A stretch of 64,000 bases of DNA from Isoetes taiwanensis (GCA_021234155.1 JAJEKV010000004.1:30419134-30483133); one strand, 5' to 3'; shown: positions 33,701-44,519, counted from the first letter of the stretch. The notes: a model not told the origin generated them from the sequence alone. Made by a program: numbers and translations.

Positions 33701-34863
33701 AGTATGACTTTGATATAGTCTACAAGCCAGGGAAGCTCAATGTGGTAGCAGATGCGCTTTCAAGGCACCCCCTGACAACTAGAGTGCATTGCAATGCAAT
33801 TTCGACGCTCTCCAGCGACTTTGGTAAGAAGATTGAAGAGTCTTTGCCAACGGATGTGGATTTCAAGGAAGTATGGGCAAGCCTCTCGAGGGAGGCTAGA
33901 ACAGATAAGGAGCGGGAAGCCTTTAAACATTATAAGAAGGAAGGCAACCTGTTATACCATAAGAACAAGTTGTGCGTACCCGAATCATCAGGTATAAGGA
34001 AATTGATCCTCCATGACACGCACAACAGCCCAATAGCTGGCCATGCGGGATTCATGAAAACATATTTCAAAGTCTTGGCAGGCTATTATTGGCCAGGAAT
34101 GAAGAAGCAAGTAGCTCGCTACATCAGAGAATGCCAGCTATGTCAGCAGACAAAGGCGGAGCAGCTCCGAATTCCAGGAGCCTTAGAGCCATTAGCGGTG
34201 CCAAACGCTAAGTGGGAGGTGATTAGCATGGATTTCATCACAGGGCTCCCAAGGACCGTAAGAGGGAAAGATGCCTTGATGGTAGTGGTCGACAAGTTGT
34301 CGAAGATGGCACATTTTGTGCCTTGCAGGACCACAGATACGGCTATGGATACAGCGAAGCTCTTCACCAAAGAGATCTTTAGGCTTCATGGCATGCCAAG
34401 GAAAATTATCTCCGACAGGGATCCGAAGTTCATGAGCGCCTTTTGGCAGGACCTCTTTGCGACAATCCAGACGAAGCTATCCATGAGCACGGCATATCAT
34501 CCTCAGACGGATGGCCAAACGGAGCAGACCAACAGGATTTTAGAGGACATGCTACGAAACTATGTTTGGAATAAGCAAGGTATGTGGGAAGAATTTATTC
34601 ACTTGGTGGAGTTTGCATACAACAGCACCAAGCAGGAATCATCCCAAATGTCGCCGTTTATGATCAATTACGGCTATCAGTGCCTAACTCCAGACACTTG
34701 GCACAACCCCGTATCAAAAGTGGAAGTTTCACAGCAGATGTTGGCCGATATGCAGCAGCTTGTGGAAGAAGTTCGAGGGTATCTGGCGGCGGCAAAGAAG
34801 AAGTCGGAAAAGAGCATCGTGCGACAAGCATCGAACAATCAGAGAGTTCAAAGTTGGAGATGA
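30724..34863 (+). CDS. Gag-Pol polyprotein (Gag, protease, RT, RNase H, integrase core)
   Basis: 1,379 codons from the ATG at 30,724; the frame is open 13 codons further upstream but without another ATG. Order: basic/acidic Ser-rich N-terminus; Gag (ARIWWKGYA about 130-140); CCHC knuckle C329-C332-H337-C342; protease DSG at 409-411; RT with catalytic D691 ([12 protein letters not shown]) and FFDD 753-756; RNase H with D906 and E943; integrase zinc site H1100-H1107-C1137-C1140 and DDE residues D1170, D1231, E1267 with 35 residues between the last two. The usual TDH motif of Ty3 RNase H appears as LHH (about 967-969), so one acidic residue is missing. The frame closes at 34,863 just before the GPY/F region. 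Gag and Pol are in one frame, as in many plant chromoviruses. Confidence 0.95.
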   Translation: MGRDKKRSKRRRSPSSDSSDSSSDSDSDSEEEEERAQDRTDGRQRNTEEGRQRNTPDGRQRDTRASDYQKKVDSALGNVWKARKLEQFSGENRSGLEAEAWLDEMSEYGNAYGMKDKDKGRVATANLKGAARIWWKGYAKAHGLSRDACKFRKFAKAFKRHYVPREHKSSMMQQFYRLQQGNKSVQKYTEEFMRLRLYVPKLGEKHAVESYIEGLNEEIRKLVRAINPKTVSEAESKAISLQGTGPQNSGQRQQHFQDKGKATGNYSPRAASPGPARAPYGGNQGKQQEKKQVSFKDKQEGSNYSKAVRSFLQAMPKEKRQECIEKQLCFRCFQPGHRTANCPYVMSAALAELGDWDTLSDDDGDEARDYIQGECHIFAAIDTEQAESQYKVISTVGKAKTKSFIVLIDSGSSHNFASLRMVQMLKLKPLKSKPRPVVLASGAVRQTAGKRINFDIDLPGINIQMGAEVMGIGKYDLIIGMEYLGPAGAIIDCGKRKVTFPIPDGKIIEITGKEVISIMQCMSSKRLFKCIKSEQVAYIFKLEISEPESEGSKEDKVLSKFPKQIAKLITEFHDLFPDEIKQLPPYRGVECEIALEPGTKPTSKAPYRMTTQELSELKKQLQELLDLGFIRPSVSPFGAPILFVKKKDGSLRMCIDYRQLNKHTIKNKYALPRSDDLMDQLQGAKVFSKIDLRSGYHQIRIKEEDIHKTAFRTRYGHYEFTVMPFGLSNAPATFMRLMNDIFREFLDTFVIVFFDDILVYSRSLEEHVQHLRRVLEKLKRHQLYAKLSKCHFATEKVEYLGHVISAEGISTDPAKIEAVIQWPAPKNVHEVRSFLGLAGYYRKFVKNFAKIAAPLTDLTRAEKVKDWAEHWHKKAQAGFELLKEALTTAPVLTLPDPEKDKLVATDASKIATGAVLMQEERVVAYDSRKMNDAETRYPTHDQELLAVVRALRIWRHYLLGRKFQLDLHHRASKMYFRNHTSTRKRRWMEFLEEYDFDIVYKPGKLNVVADALSRHPLTTRVHCNAISTLSSDFGKKIEESLPTDVDFKEVWASLSREARTDKEREAFKHYKKEGNLLYHKNKLCVPESSGIRKLILHDTHNSPIAGHAGFMKTYFKVLAGYYWPGMKKQVARYIRECQLCQQTKAEQLRIPGALEPLAVPNAKWEVISMDFITGLPRTVRGKDALMVVVDKLSKMAHFVPCRTTDTAMDTAKLFTKEIFRLHGMPRKIISDRDPKFMSAFWQDLFATIQTKLSMSTAYHPQTDGQTEQTNRILEDMLRNYVWNKQGMWEEFIHLVEFAYNSTKQESSQMSPFMINYGYQCLTPDTWHNPVSKVEVSQQMLADMQQLVEEVRGYLAAAKKKSEKSIVRQASNNQRVQSWR

Positions 34864-35329
34864 TGTTTGGCTCAAGATCAAGGTAAAGCAGGCAAAGCTC
34901 AGGATCGGGAATTGCAAGAAGCTTGCTCCAAGGTGGGCTGGACCTTTCAGAATAGTCAAGAGAGTAGGCAATCAATCCTACAAACTAGACTTGCCAGCAC
35001 ACCTAAAGATTCATAAGGTCTTCCACGTGAGTTTGTTAAAGAAGCACACTCCAAATCCAGACGAAGTCTTGGACACTCCAACGTTGTTGGAAATGACGGA
35101 GGAACAGCTGGAAATAGTTCCAGAATTGATTCTTGATAAAGCTTTCAAGAAAACGAGGAGATCAGAATTCCTCCAGTATTTGGTCAAGTGGAAACACTTG
35201 CCAGTGGAAGACGCGACATGGGTACTAAGAAAAGATTTAGTAAAACAATACCCACAGTTTATGGAGCAATGGGACGGCAAGGTCATCTCCGAAGAAATCG
35301 GCTCAGGCATGTCGATTTGTGTAGATTAA
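34808..35329 (+). CDS. Pol C-terminus in the next frame: GPY/F module and chromodomain
   Basis: From about 34,808 the neighbouring frame carries the continuation: [19 protein letters not shown], then the integrase GPY/F module ([36 protein letters not shown]), then a chromodomain at roughly 35,120-35,290 ([18 protein letters not shown]). Chromodomains of this type steer integration to marked chromatin. A single-base shift in the A/G-rich bases around 34,800-34,825 separates this part from the long upstream frame. I cannot tell a genuine inactivating indel from a sequence error. The stop lies at 35,327-35,329. Confidence 0.9.
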   Translation, partial: KRASCDKHRTIREFKVGDDVWLKIKVKQAKLRIGNCKKLAPRWAGPFRIVKRVGNQSYKLDLPAHLKIHKVFHVSLLKKHTPNPDEVLDTPTLLEMTEEQLEIVPELILDKAFKKTRRSEFLQYLVKWKHLPVEDATWVLRKDLVKQYPQFMEQWDGKVISEEIGSGMSICVD

Positions 35330-36128
35330 TTCTATGTTTAGTTAAGATTAATCTACGCATGCAACCTATGCTTGGTATGGGTCGCATGCGTTGTTACCGA
35401 TGATGGGACCACTACGGGGATCTCTAGGGCGTGGTGTAATGTCAATGTAGACATGACCGCGTTTCCGCTTGGACGAGTGGAAAGGTAGATTAGAAAGTCT
35501 ACTTCTGTCCAACGGAAGTAGACGACCTCGAGAGAAAGGAGGTCATGAAGGAATGCACTGATAGGAAAAGCACCTCTAGCCCCATATATGCTTTGATAGG
35601 AGGAATCAGGCCTTCACGCCCCACATACGGGAAGGTCCTATCCTCCACGCGGGATATAGGCATATAGGCGCTGTCTCCACGGCCATAATGGAAGATTCAC
35701 CCTCTTCCTACGCCGGGAGATTAGCCATGCATCCATGTCATGGTACTAACGTAGTGTCGACCTGCAGGCCAATAGAGTGCTCCGGAGGGCAAGGAGGTCG
35801 AGCTACGAAGACTTGCAACACAAATTTTGTTGGAATGTGTTGCAAGGAATGAAGAGTACCTCGGACGTTAATCTTAATTTTGATAAACTTAATTGTCATG
35901 TTAAGTGAATTTTTGAGTAACCTGTTTTAATGATGTTATGAATTGATAAGTTATTTCATAATATAATGGCGTGATAATGTCCTAAAAATATTATCTTAAG
36001 GTAATCTTAATAAATGTGTAACTATTATAGTAGTTTATCGTATGTATCAGGTTGATTACAGGTCAGGATGATCCCAAGGTGGGGAGATCCAGGATGCTGC
36101 GGACAGCATCATTTCAAGGTGGGGAGAA
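35330..36128 (+). other. 3' non-coding region of element 2 with inverted repeat and polypurine tract
   Basis: Homologous to 17,300-18,480. It contains TTGCAACACA (35,813-35,822) and its exact complement TGTGTTGCAA (35,836-35,845), a 10-bp stem with a 13-base loop, conserved in all three copies in the window. It ends with the polypurine tract AAGGTGGGGAGAA at 36,116-36,128, which primes plus-strand synthesis. Confidence 0.82.
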
Positions 36129-37790
36129 TGTGACGTTCCAGGACAGTATACGGTCCCAGGACGTATACTGTACTGCCTCGTCCCGCGTACACGCCACTCC
36201 GACCGACGTGTACGCCAACGTGTAGCTAGGCTAGTAGCCCTAGGGGGCAACGCGCAAGGAGTGTGCATTTATTAATGTGCACATTAAACAATGTGCACAT
36301 TCACTTAGGTGCACATTTTCCCATATGGCCATTTCATGCCAAGTGGGCCACACCCATAGGTGCAATTAATGTGCACATTTTCCAATGTACACATTAATGT
36401 GGGCACACATTTCCATGTGGGCACATTTTGCCACCTAGCCATTAAAGGCAAGTGGGCCCATTCCCAATTATCCCACATGCCTAAAGGGGATAATTGGAAA
36501 CCCTAGCCAACCCCTTGTCTATTAAAGGAGAGAAACCCTAACTTGCCCAATTTTTGTTTCTAGGGTTTTAGAACTCTGTTTTGGCTGCCTCAAATGACCA
36601 AAACCGCATCGAACTACGCACGAGAGAATTGCATCATTAGTTTCCCTTGATTCGAGCGTTTCAGCAGGATGGTCGAGCTCAGGTCAGGAGGAGCCACTCA
36701 AGGATCAGGTATTTGGCCAGTTAGATAGTCTAAACCCTATTTCAGTCATAGAATCAGTAGGTTTAGCCTATTAAATTGCCCATAACAGCCTTCTAGATCT
36801 CTAGATACCAGCCTCTAACTAAAGAACCTAACTCTATGATGTAGATTAGATATAGTTCTTTAGTTCTTCTGTGAAGTATGTGGATGATGTTTCTCTATGA
36901 ACTCCTTGTATTGGGAAGGGGGGTAGAGACCTAGAGCTTGGTAGTAGATGCTCCTAGAGTAGCCTCTCTAGCACACTATAGATTCGGCCTGTGTACAAGA
37001 GCCACACCGGGTTGTGGGTGAAGGGGGCGGGGCCGGAGAAGGAGGTTTCTGCCCCGACTCTTGAAGCGATCCCTCGGTGTGTAAAGCCTACCAGGGATCA
37101 TTGTGACTAGGTCTGATGGCTTGCCACTGCGTGTGGGCAAGGCATGGGCTCGACACCCGTGAAGTGGTGTTCACTTTCCAGTGGGTTCAGTCGAATAAGG
37201 GCAGTGGCCCTCTAGTCATCTTGAGTCAGCAGGTAGATCTCTGGAGGGAGCGATCCCTACCTGCCCCATCGGAACTGGGAGGATGAACCCAGGAATAGCC
37301 CTTTCGGCTATGCATCCCGGGCTACTGATCGGGTCCCAACACTTTTCAACCTACTCGCAAAGTGTGTGCCGGGGGAGGGGCGGATGGAGTGGACAACCCT
37401 ACGCCATGTTCTTATGCCGACCAAATCCATTGCCATGAATTACATGCGCAATGATCTCACGGAGACCCAAGCCGTCGGGTCATTCCCTTGAGTCTGAGCC
37501 TTGGGTAGAACTCCCCATATGTATTGTGCTCACCTTGTTTATGCAGATGTGATGGACCACCCTTCGAGGTGGCTATGTGCTTATGTTATATACTGACATG
37601 TATGTTTACGCTTCCGCAGCTAGGTAGACCCTAAGGGAGACGGGGTAAATGACCCCTTCACTCTTCCCACTGGAACCCGTCACGGTTGCAGTGTTATGTG
37701 GAGGGCCCTGTATCGGCATGGAGCTGGTATGGGGGATGAACTCCTGTTTGTATACGGTGAGTGCACCGTATACGAGTAGGGGACGTCACA
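36129..37790 (+). repeat. LTR 4: 3' LTR of element 2
   Basis: 1,662 bp, TGTGACGT to ACGTCACA. It is nearly identical to LTR 3 over long runs, so the insertion is young. Differences are clumped in short GC-rich islands, and there is a 26-bp segment (near 36,945-36,970) that LTR 3 lacks. Confidence 0.93.
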
Positions 37791-38640
37791 TATATCATGC
37801 TTTTAGAAAGTTAGTCTTGCCTCATTCATCTAGCTATTTTTGTGATTTCTTATTCGGAGTATTTAGAATATACGTTTTATTGTGTTGATTTTGGTCATGG
37901 AAATCTTTATCCACTATTTTCTGTTTATTGCTGTTCTATATTTGCATGTATTTTGCCTATCCTGGATTCCATTTTCTGCATTTGTACTTCCACTTGGATT
38001 TGAATTTTGTCATTACATATCAAGTGATCTAGGTTTGTTTTTGGATTGCAAGCTTCTTTTACATATTTTCTTGAGGTTGGCAGTCATGGCTTTATTTTTT
38101 GTATTTGGGCCGAATCTCCAGGGATACATGTCTCGAGTTGTTCATTATTTTTCTGACCTGCACTTGGTGTGTTGCGTGGATGCCTTATTGTGTGTCTGAC
38201 GTTCCTCTCTGTCCTCGTGCGTCTGGTCAGCTTTGGTGTGGGTGATTGCCGGTCTTGAGTGTTGCGTGGGTATCCTGTATGCCTGACGTTCTTCCCTTGA
38301 CTTTATGGCGTCACCTTCTTCTGGATTTCAGTCTTGGTTTTGGAGTGGCATGCTTTCCTGTATGGTTATTCCTCTCTGTTCTTTCGGTCACCTCAGGAAA
38401 GATGCTAGTTGTATTTTGGGTTCGTACATGACTCCTCTATCCCACATCGAGTTGTTCATTATTGCACCTAGATTTGTTATTGAATTTATCTTTTATGCGT
38501 TTACATCTTGGTGTGCATATTCATCATACATCATTTGAGTTTAAACGCATCATTTGAGCTTAAATGCATCATTTGAGCTTTAGGTACTTGCTTTAACTTT
38601 ATAATGTATATATTTTTCATATGAAAGTGAGCTTGATATT
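37791..38640 (+). repeat. Repeat X, copy 2 (right part) after element 2
   Basis: It begins with the second TATAT of the target-site duplication. It matches the minus strand of 22,515-22,043, including the series CATCATTTGAGCTTAAATGC. It shows that element 2 split an existing X repeat. Confidence 0.75.
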
Positions 38641-38816
38641 TGATAGTTGTTTACTCTACCCTCTTAGCGTATTATCAAGGGCCTCACTTGAATCTTGAGA
38701 GTGAATTCCTGCTTTCCATTTTTCCAAACCGTCGTTAATTAGCTGCATTACTGCCCGCTTCTATCCTGCTAGCTTGACCCGATCTTGCCTACTCTTAATC
38801 TCCACCTTCACTCTCC

Positions 38817-38898
38817 CATTCTCGAATAAGGGCTCGCATGGAACAGACAAAAGCTCGGGAGCTTTTGTCTGTTTTCATGCGAGCCCTATTCGAGAATG
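38817..38898. repeat. Nearly perfect palindrome, 40-bp arms, 2-bp centre
   Basis: CATTCTCGAATA-GGGCTCGCATG and its complement face each other around CTC-GG-GAG, with AACAGACAAAAGCTC/GAGCTTTTGTCTGTT next to the centre. Only two small mismatches or gaps are seen. The right arm begins a block that is repeated at 39,240. Confidence 0.9.
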
Positions 38899-39470
38899 CC
38901 ATCGATCCGAGCCAGCGGATCGGTATTCTCAAAGAGGTGAGCATGCATTCTCCCATGCATGCATGCGTTGCTTGCATTTTCTGGGGCTCTAGTTCGTTTG
39001 GGATCGTTATTTTTTATAGGTTCTTCATCGACTTCTCATCGGCGTTTTCCCTCTCTCAGCAGTTAACTTGACTCTCCTTGTTTGATACCAAGCAGGGGAG
39101 GGGCTTCTCCCTGCTTGGTTTGACAGTTTGGCATCATTTTCCATATTGAGACATGTTCTTCCTCGATCTTGTTCCCTTTTTGGCCATCCTTCAGCCATCG
39201 ACCTCGGTCCCGTTTTGATAAGGAAGTTCTCTTTTTGTCGGGAGCTTTTGTCTGTTTTCATGCGAGCCCTTATTCCAGAATGCCATCGATCCGAGCCATC
39301 GGATCGGTATTCTCAAATGGGCAAGCATGCATCTCTTGCATGCATGCATGCATGCATGCATTGCATGCATTTTCTATGGCCCCGGTTCGTTTGGGATCGC
39401 TATTTCTTGCAGCCTCTTCATCGACTTCTCATCGGCATTTTCTCCTCTCTCAGCAGTTCCCTTGACTCCC
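38859..39470. repeat. Imperfect tandem duplication, period about 380 bp
   Basis: GAGCTTTTGTCTGTTTTCAT at 38,859 recurs at 39,242. After it both copies share ATGCCATCGATCCGAGCCA, CGGATCGGTATTCTCAAA, GCATGCAT runs, TTCGTTTGGGATCG and CTTCATCGACTTCTCATCGG. The first copy has an open frame (ELLSVFMRALFENAIDPSQR, then IGILKE before GTGAGC, a plausible splice donor); the second is frame-broken. It may be an exon-containing duplication, but the product is unknown. Confidence 0.7.
39339..39370. repeat. GCAT microsatellite
   Basis: A run of TGCA/GCAT tetramers lies inside the second copy of the duplicated block. Confidence 0.85.
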
Positions 39471-39851
39471 ACCCACCCTCCCTTAATGTGTATATTATTG
39501 TAGATGTTGTTTTTTGTCGCGTGGCACGCGTGATCAGCCCCTCGCTTTTTCGAGGTTTTTTTTTGTCGCATGGCACGCGTGACCAGCCCCTCGCTTTTCG
39601 AGGTTGTTGTTTTCTTATCTTTGTGTTCTAGTTTGTTGATGTGCAGGTACAATGGGATGCGTGACTCCGTCTTCTTCAGGCTTCGTGGGTTTCTTTCTGG
39701 GAGCATTTTTTTTGCAGCCTTATGTTGTGTCCAAGCCCCTTGCCGAGGGCTTATCACTAGGGTTCTTCCTCGAAAACCAAAAGGGCGGGGTTTTTTAATC
39801 CCGGCGATAAGCTCTTGGCAGGTACACTTAATCGACATCTGTAGAATTTTT

Positions 39852-40053
39852 TTTGGGGTCCAGATGATATAACTGGATATTCCCTGTGTTTATTCATTGT
39901 GGGTAGCTTGCAAATGTGCAGCTACCCACTCTCAACTATTGTAGAATTCTGCGCAGAATTCTACAATAGTTGAGAGTGGATAGCTGCACATTTGCAAGCT
40001 ACCCACAATGAATAAACACAGGGAATATCCAGTTATATCATCTGGACCCCAAA
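39852..40053. repeat. 202-bp palindrome without spacer
   Basis: Arms 39,852-39,952 and 39,953-40,053 are complementary in about 100 of 101 positions, centred on GAATTCTGC-GCAGAATTC. The single mismatch seen is GGGTAGCTGC against GGATAGCTGC. No coding content. Confidence 0.93.
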
Positions 40054-40720
40054 CAATCAGTAAATTTGGAGGTATGGTCTATGGTCTCAAGGATAGTGAT
40101 TTATGCATTATATCAAATCCCCCTAGAACCCCCTATTATTGTGCTATATATTATAAACGAGGTGCCCCTGGACTACCATAGTTGTCGAATATGTTGATCC
40201 TGGTACAGACTGTATGTTGGGGCCTTTGGGCACCTCTTGTTTCGTTTATGGTCATTTATAGTTGGAGGCGGCTATGATTTTGAAATATGAAATACGAGTT
40301 TGCCTAAGGTTTTGAGGGAATATCGAACCTCTATAATGGGATATGGAGGCTCGAACCTCTATCAAAATAACTCAATGTCCTAATAAGACTACTTTAACAA
40401 ATATCAATGAGCTAATATGATTATTTTCTATCTCGAATCTATGTTTCTCTTTATCACAACACATTCAATTGTTTTACGGATATATGATCTATGGTTTCAG
40501 AAATTGTCATTTTACATCCATATCAAATCCCCCTAGAACCCTCTGTTATTGTGCTACCTATTCTAAACGAGATACACCCTGGGCTACCACAGTCATCAGA
40601 TCCGTCGACCCTACGTCCTAGACCGTATCTTGGGGCATCTAGGCACCTCTCATTTCGCTTACAGTCATTTATGATTGGAGGCCCATAAGGTTTTGAGGGA
40701 ATATCTATAACGTTCCTAAC
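40054..40720 (-). repeat. SINE-like repeat, minus orientation, partly duplicated
   Basis: The segment matches, in reverse, the array at 58,160-59,520. Shared blocks include ATATCAAATCCCCCTAGAAC, GGCACCTCT-TTTCG and, as the complement of GGTTCGAGCC near 40,350, a Pol III B box. The ATATCAAATCCCCCTAGAAC block occurs twice (about 40,108 and 40,520), so more than one unit is present. Confidence 0.7.
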
Positions 40721-40984
40721 TCATATGCCCTTAACCAACAGGAAAAATCCTCGAGACATTTATGAGTAGTCGCTTCTACCCATTTATACCGGTGTCTCGG
40801 GAACGCGACACCAAAATCAATTCAAGCTGTCTCCCATGGGTCCTTACAATCTCTCCCACTAGAAGTATACTCGTCCTCGAGCATCACAAACCATAGCCCA
40901 TATCATCCCATGGTGTCCAAGACCAAGTCATGATCTAGCGTCCAATGGTATTCTGGGTCATGCTTGCCCCCATGGAGACTCACC

Positions 40985-41395
40985 CTGTTCATTTTTGTTT
41001 TGACGAATTCTTTCTTTCTTTCTCTCTTCGGCATTTTTCTGTGGCTGCATGTTGCTGGAGGAGCATTTTTTTGGACTAATCTGATAGTTTTTTATGGCGC
41101 AGACATGAATCTCCTTGGCGCTTCCCTTTATTTTTCTCATTTTTTTCTTTTTCTTCTTACAGATTTGAAGACAGTGAAGAGTTTGGACGACTAAATCCTT
41201 TGGCAGAGGCAGTAAAATCCTTTGGCGCTTGCACATTTGAGCTCATATTTCTCTTATTCTTGTTTTTTGTCAATGATTGATCGATTTTTGCAGGTTCTTG
41301 GATGTCTTTGCTTTGCTGGCGGTCAATCTTGTGGTCTGCTACTAATCTATGCTAGTTTTCGTTTTCTGGCGGTCGATCTTGCTGTCATTTTAAGG
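40985..41395 (+). repeat. Left arm of a diverged inverted repeat (5' module)
   Basis: It matches the minus strand of 44,905-44,520 in order: TTCATTTTTG, TTCTCTCTTCGGCATTTTTC, TGCATGTTG, GGCGC-GA-ATGAATCTC, a T-rich run ending TTACAGATTTG, TTTGGC, GCACATTTGAG and CTGGCGGTCGATCTTG. CAG acceptors followed by conserved blocks suggest duplicated non-coding exons and introns. Confidence 0.6.
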
Positions 41396-41434
41396 TATTG
41401 TTGTCTTATGTTATATCTAGGTTTTCTTTTAGAA

Positions 41435-41650
41435 ATGGAAGGCTCAAGAAGCTTTGCAGCCTTGATTTTGATGTGGGTTTTTGCTGCCCTTTTGCAGCTG
41501 GCTTCTGCTGCCGATTTTCCTAGGCAGCTGGCTTCTGCTGCCGATTCTCCCAGCCTAGCTCCGACCACAGGCTCTGAATTTTCGATTCTAGTGCCTGCAT
41601 TTGTTGCACCTGTTTTTTCTGTTACTGTCGCCCTTGCCATGTCTTCTTAG
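41435..41650 (+). CDS. Arabinogalactan-peptide-like secreted protein (71 aa)
   Basis: Starting at ATG 41,435 the product has a hydrophobic signal peptide (SFAALILMWVFAALLQLASA), a short S/P/T/A stretch (ADSPSLAPTTGS) with possible AP/SP glycosylation sites, and a hydrophobic C-terminus (ILVPAFVAPVFSVTVALAM) suited to GPI-anchor addition. That is the plan of plant AG peptides, small wall-associated proteoglycans. A 30-bp tandem duplication (41,495-41,524 and 41,525-41,554) doubles QLASAAD around the expected signal cleavage site. It may be expressed from the upstream module at 40,985-41,395. Short length and lack of introns within the ORF limit certainty. Confidence 0.5.
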   Translation: MEGSRSFAALILMWVFAALLQLASAADFPRQLASAADSPSLAPTTGSEFSILVPAFVAPVFSVTVALAMSS

Positions 41651-42699
41651 GGCATTTCATTTTAGTCCTTCCGTTCTCGAAATTTTATGCTACATTATAT
41701 CTGTTGAATTCCTTGACCATTCCTTAATCTTAGTCATTTGGATTGATTATAGAAGTGACATTGTTTTTCCTCATAAAATAGAATAGATTTATTGCCAAGG
41801 AAAGATAGAATTTAATAGATTTATTGCCAAGAACGAGTGATTGAATATTATAAAATTCATTTCCTTGAATAACTATCAATTAACTTGTGCCTCCTTTACA
41901 TTTTTAGGAAATAATCTTTCCATACTATTGGCCATAGATATGCAATGAAATACCACACTACTGCAGGGAAGTTAGTCACTGTTACCATGCATGCCTTGGG
42001 CTCCTTATTAAGAATGATCATGGAAGGTATTCGCCGGTCATACATTTTATTGAATCTTTTTAATAACTTATCAATATCTAGCATAATAACATGGAGTTTT
42101 TTTCACGTTTTTATACATTTTTTTATAAGGTTTTCCAATGATTTTGTCGACGAAATCGAGTGGATGACCGAACAGTACTTCTAAAGTGCACCATTTCTTA
42201 GCCATTCATTTTAGAGGAGGGCAAATCTTATGGTGATGATCTTTTTTAATTTGCATGGAAGCTTGAAGTTCATAATTCAGGGTTCATTGCCTATTGCTAA
42301 AACCGTTCAAGGCCAAATTGATTTGTAAGGTTTGTTGCTAGTAGTTCGAGTTCAAGCAAGAAGAGGAGCTCCATTATGGTTATAGTTCTCGCAAGGCAGA
42401 GAAAAAGAAGAAAGAGTTTGGGAAAATTTGAGACCTACATAGCACTGGATTTTCAGCCAATTTTAGGGTTCCGTAATTCCTAATGTAGCAGATTTGAATA
42501 GTAGAAACAGAGTTCTAGTAATGGGTTCGACCTAATTGGTTTAAAACTATGGTAGAGCAACGGCTTTGGACGGGCATTAGGGTGGCCTTAAACGCACAGT
42601 CTCCTTTGGTGGAAAATGCCGAACGTACTATTTAAAGGTAAGAATGAAGTCATCTTCATAAGTCCAGATCAATGGTCTAAAGTGTGACTGATCAGAGCG

Positions 42700-43153
42700 G
42701 GATCAGGATAATCTTACCCTGGATTGAGGGATCCCGGAGGTGTGATCCCGGAGGAGGGCATCCCGGGAGGACGTGTGATCCTGGAGGACGGGATCCTGCC
42801 GTTAACTGCACAGTTAAAGGCTACTGCGCAGTTTGTAGGCCATTTTTTGGCAAGATTGGGGCAGCGCCATCGCTGCGGCGCTCGCCCTCCTTCCTCCTCT
42901 GCTGATACCTGATCCTATCCTCCCACTGATTCCGACCACCCTAGCACAGGCGCTACCCGATTTGGAGGAGAATCGAGCAAGAAAAAGCCACATAAAAACT
43001 TTCCTGATTTTCCCTATAAGGGTTCAGATTTTTGTGCAGTTACTGCGCAGTAAAGGGGATCCCGTCCTCCGGGATCACACATCCTCCCGGGATGCCGTCC
43101 TCCGGGATCACACCTCCGGGATCCCTCAATCCAGGGTAAGATTATCCTGAGCC
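42700..43153. mobile_element. MULE-like MITE, 454 bp, 9-bp target-site duplication
   Basis: Terminal inverted repeats of about 100 bp (GG-TCAGGATAATCTTACC, then GGATTGAGGGATCCCGGAGG and further GATCCCGGAGG repeats) bound a non-coding interior with ACTGCGCAGT motifs. ATCAGAGCG is found at 42,691-42,699 and 43,154-43,162, a perfect 9-bp duplication. Long TIRs beginning with GG plus a 9-bp duplication are the signature of Mutator-like elements. No transposase inside. Confidence 0.85.
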
Positions 43154-43199
43154 ATCAGAGCGAGTCACTATTGTGCCTCAATTCTTGCTTGTCCTTGCA

Positions 43200-44122
43200 T
43201 CATATAAAGGAGAAACTCCAAAGAACCATCAAATTCCAAAGTAAAATCCACATATCCTTGCATTCATTTAACTCTGCGCCATCCTTGATAGCAAACTGAG
43301 TTACAAGAAAATAGCAAAGCCGATTATGGATTTGAAAATCTAAATATGCAAGCAGATCTATTTCTGTATTGAAAGGAATTGCAGCGGCTTTCTTCTTCTT
43401 AACCCCTATATCCGCCTTCCTTGCTTTGTCAGCAACAACAACGAAAGCTAATCTAGCCTTACCAAATCTCAGATCCCTCAAAATATTGAATGCTCCTTAA
43501 AATCACCTGTCATATTAGCTATTGATTCCTGCTTCTTGCGAACAATACAACCTATCGCCTTCAGTAGGCAATTTAAACTGAAACAAACAAATATAAAACA
43601 TAAAATACTAGAATAAACTACTCTCATAACTATCCTAAAATAAACTACCCTAATAATTATCATAAACTAAACTATCCTACAACTTAGAACAAATAAGATA
43701 AATGCTAACCTGCCAGCTGGAAACAGAGTGCCATCCTTTTTCCTGACTTGCAGAAGAAAATGCATAACTATGTCATTCAACTGCAATAATGGAAAATCCT
43801 CCATTGGAGTTTCTGCTGAGATAGGTAATTCTTTCTGAAAGTGCCTTCTTCGGGCATCAAATTGATCTCTAGCCCATTTAGTTTGCTTGCTCGACCTATC
43901 TTTCCCACCCTTCTCAATATTTGACACAACCTTTTCATTAAGCTCACTATATTCCTTGCATGCTTTACTCCCCTCGTTATCAACAAATGGCTGAATGAAC
44001 CAAGGTTCATGTTCAATGTCTTTCAACAAATTTTCAACATCAACGGGATTAGTTTCCATGACCAACTGCTCAGCAACAACAGTTTTGTCATCGATAAGGT
44101 TATCACTTGAAAGGAAATCCAT
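43200..44122 (-). pseudogene. ORF with DUF3504/Crypton-like (tyrosine-recombinase-related) features
   Basis: Minus-strand frames in order give HEPWFIQPFVDNEGSKACKE, KQTKWARDQFDARRRHFQKE, LLQLNDIVMHFLLQVRKKDG and TLFPAGRL, then (after an AT-rich gap, perhaps an intron) LLKAIGCIVRKKQES, DLRFGKARLAFVVVADKA, GVKKKKAAAIPFNTEIDLLA and LCYFLVTQFAIKDGAELNEC. In DUF3504 proteins of animals, EVRKKDG is followed by Y-P-P-x-TL, a KKK motif and an F-x-RxG-E block; the order here fits. Those domains come from Crypton tyrosine recombinases. A signal-peptide-like stretch (MDNKRWFIFLGFALCLLSV) lies just upstream in another frame. Stops between parts suggest a relic. Recognition is by motif order only. Confidence 0.4.
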
Positions 44123-44519
44123 TCCAAGCGAGAAGTTTGGGCTGCTACTAGTTTGCAGTCAACAACTGCTACACTTAGCAAACACAAAGCAAAACCAAGG
44201 AAAATAAACCACCTTTTATTGTCCATTGCAAACTTTTGCACAAAACTTGCAACAAAACAACAACCTTAATAACCTAAATAAATAGAGAGCAGAGTAAAAA
44301 AAAACAAATATAGAAAGTACCAATTTACTGCATGCAGAACATATAATTCGATCTTACTCTAGAAAAGAAAATATCTCCAACTAAAATGATCAATATACAA
44401 CAGTGTCGATTTCTTATTCCACAAGTTCCTGCCAAGGAAATAAACAAGCATTAGCAGAGAAAACATAGAATTTAATAAGAAAAAAACCAAATAAAACTAA
44501 TACAAGATATTATTACCTT

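Larger units (their letters stand above)
24527..37790 (+). mobile_element. Element 2: complete 13.26-kb Ty3/gypsy chromovirus-type retrotransposon with two extra ORFs
   Basis: Two LTRs (24,527-26,159 and 36,129-37,790) opening TGTGACGT and closing ACGTCACA enclose a 9.97-kb interior. A TATAT duplication (24,522-24,526 and 37,791-37,795) flanks the element. The interior reads: tRNA-Met primer site, hairpin pair, TATA box, histone-fold ORF A, hairpin pair, TATA box, ORF B, gag-pol with protease, RT, RNase H, integrase and chromodomain, 3' non-coding region with an inverted repeat, and polypurine tract. Pol order (RT and RNase H before integrase) places it in Ty3/gypsy; the chromodomain in chromoviruses. 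The two ORFs before gag make it far longer than an ordinary chromovirus. Confidence 0.93.
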
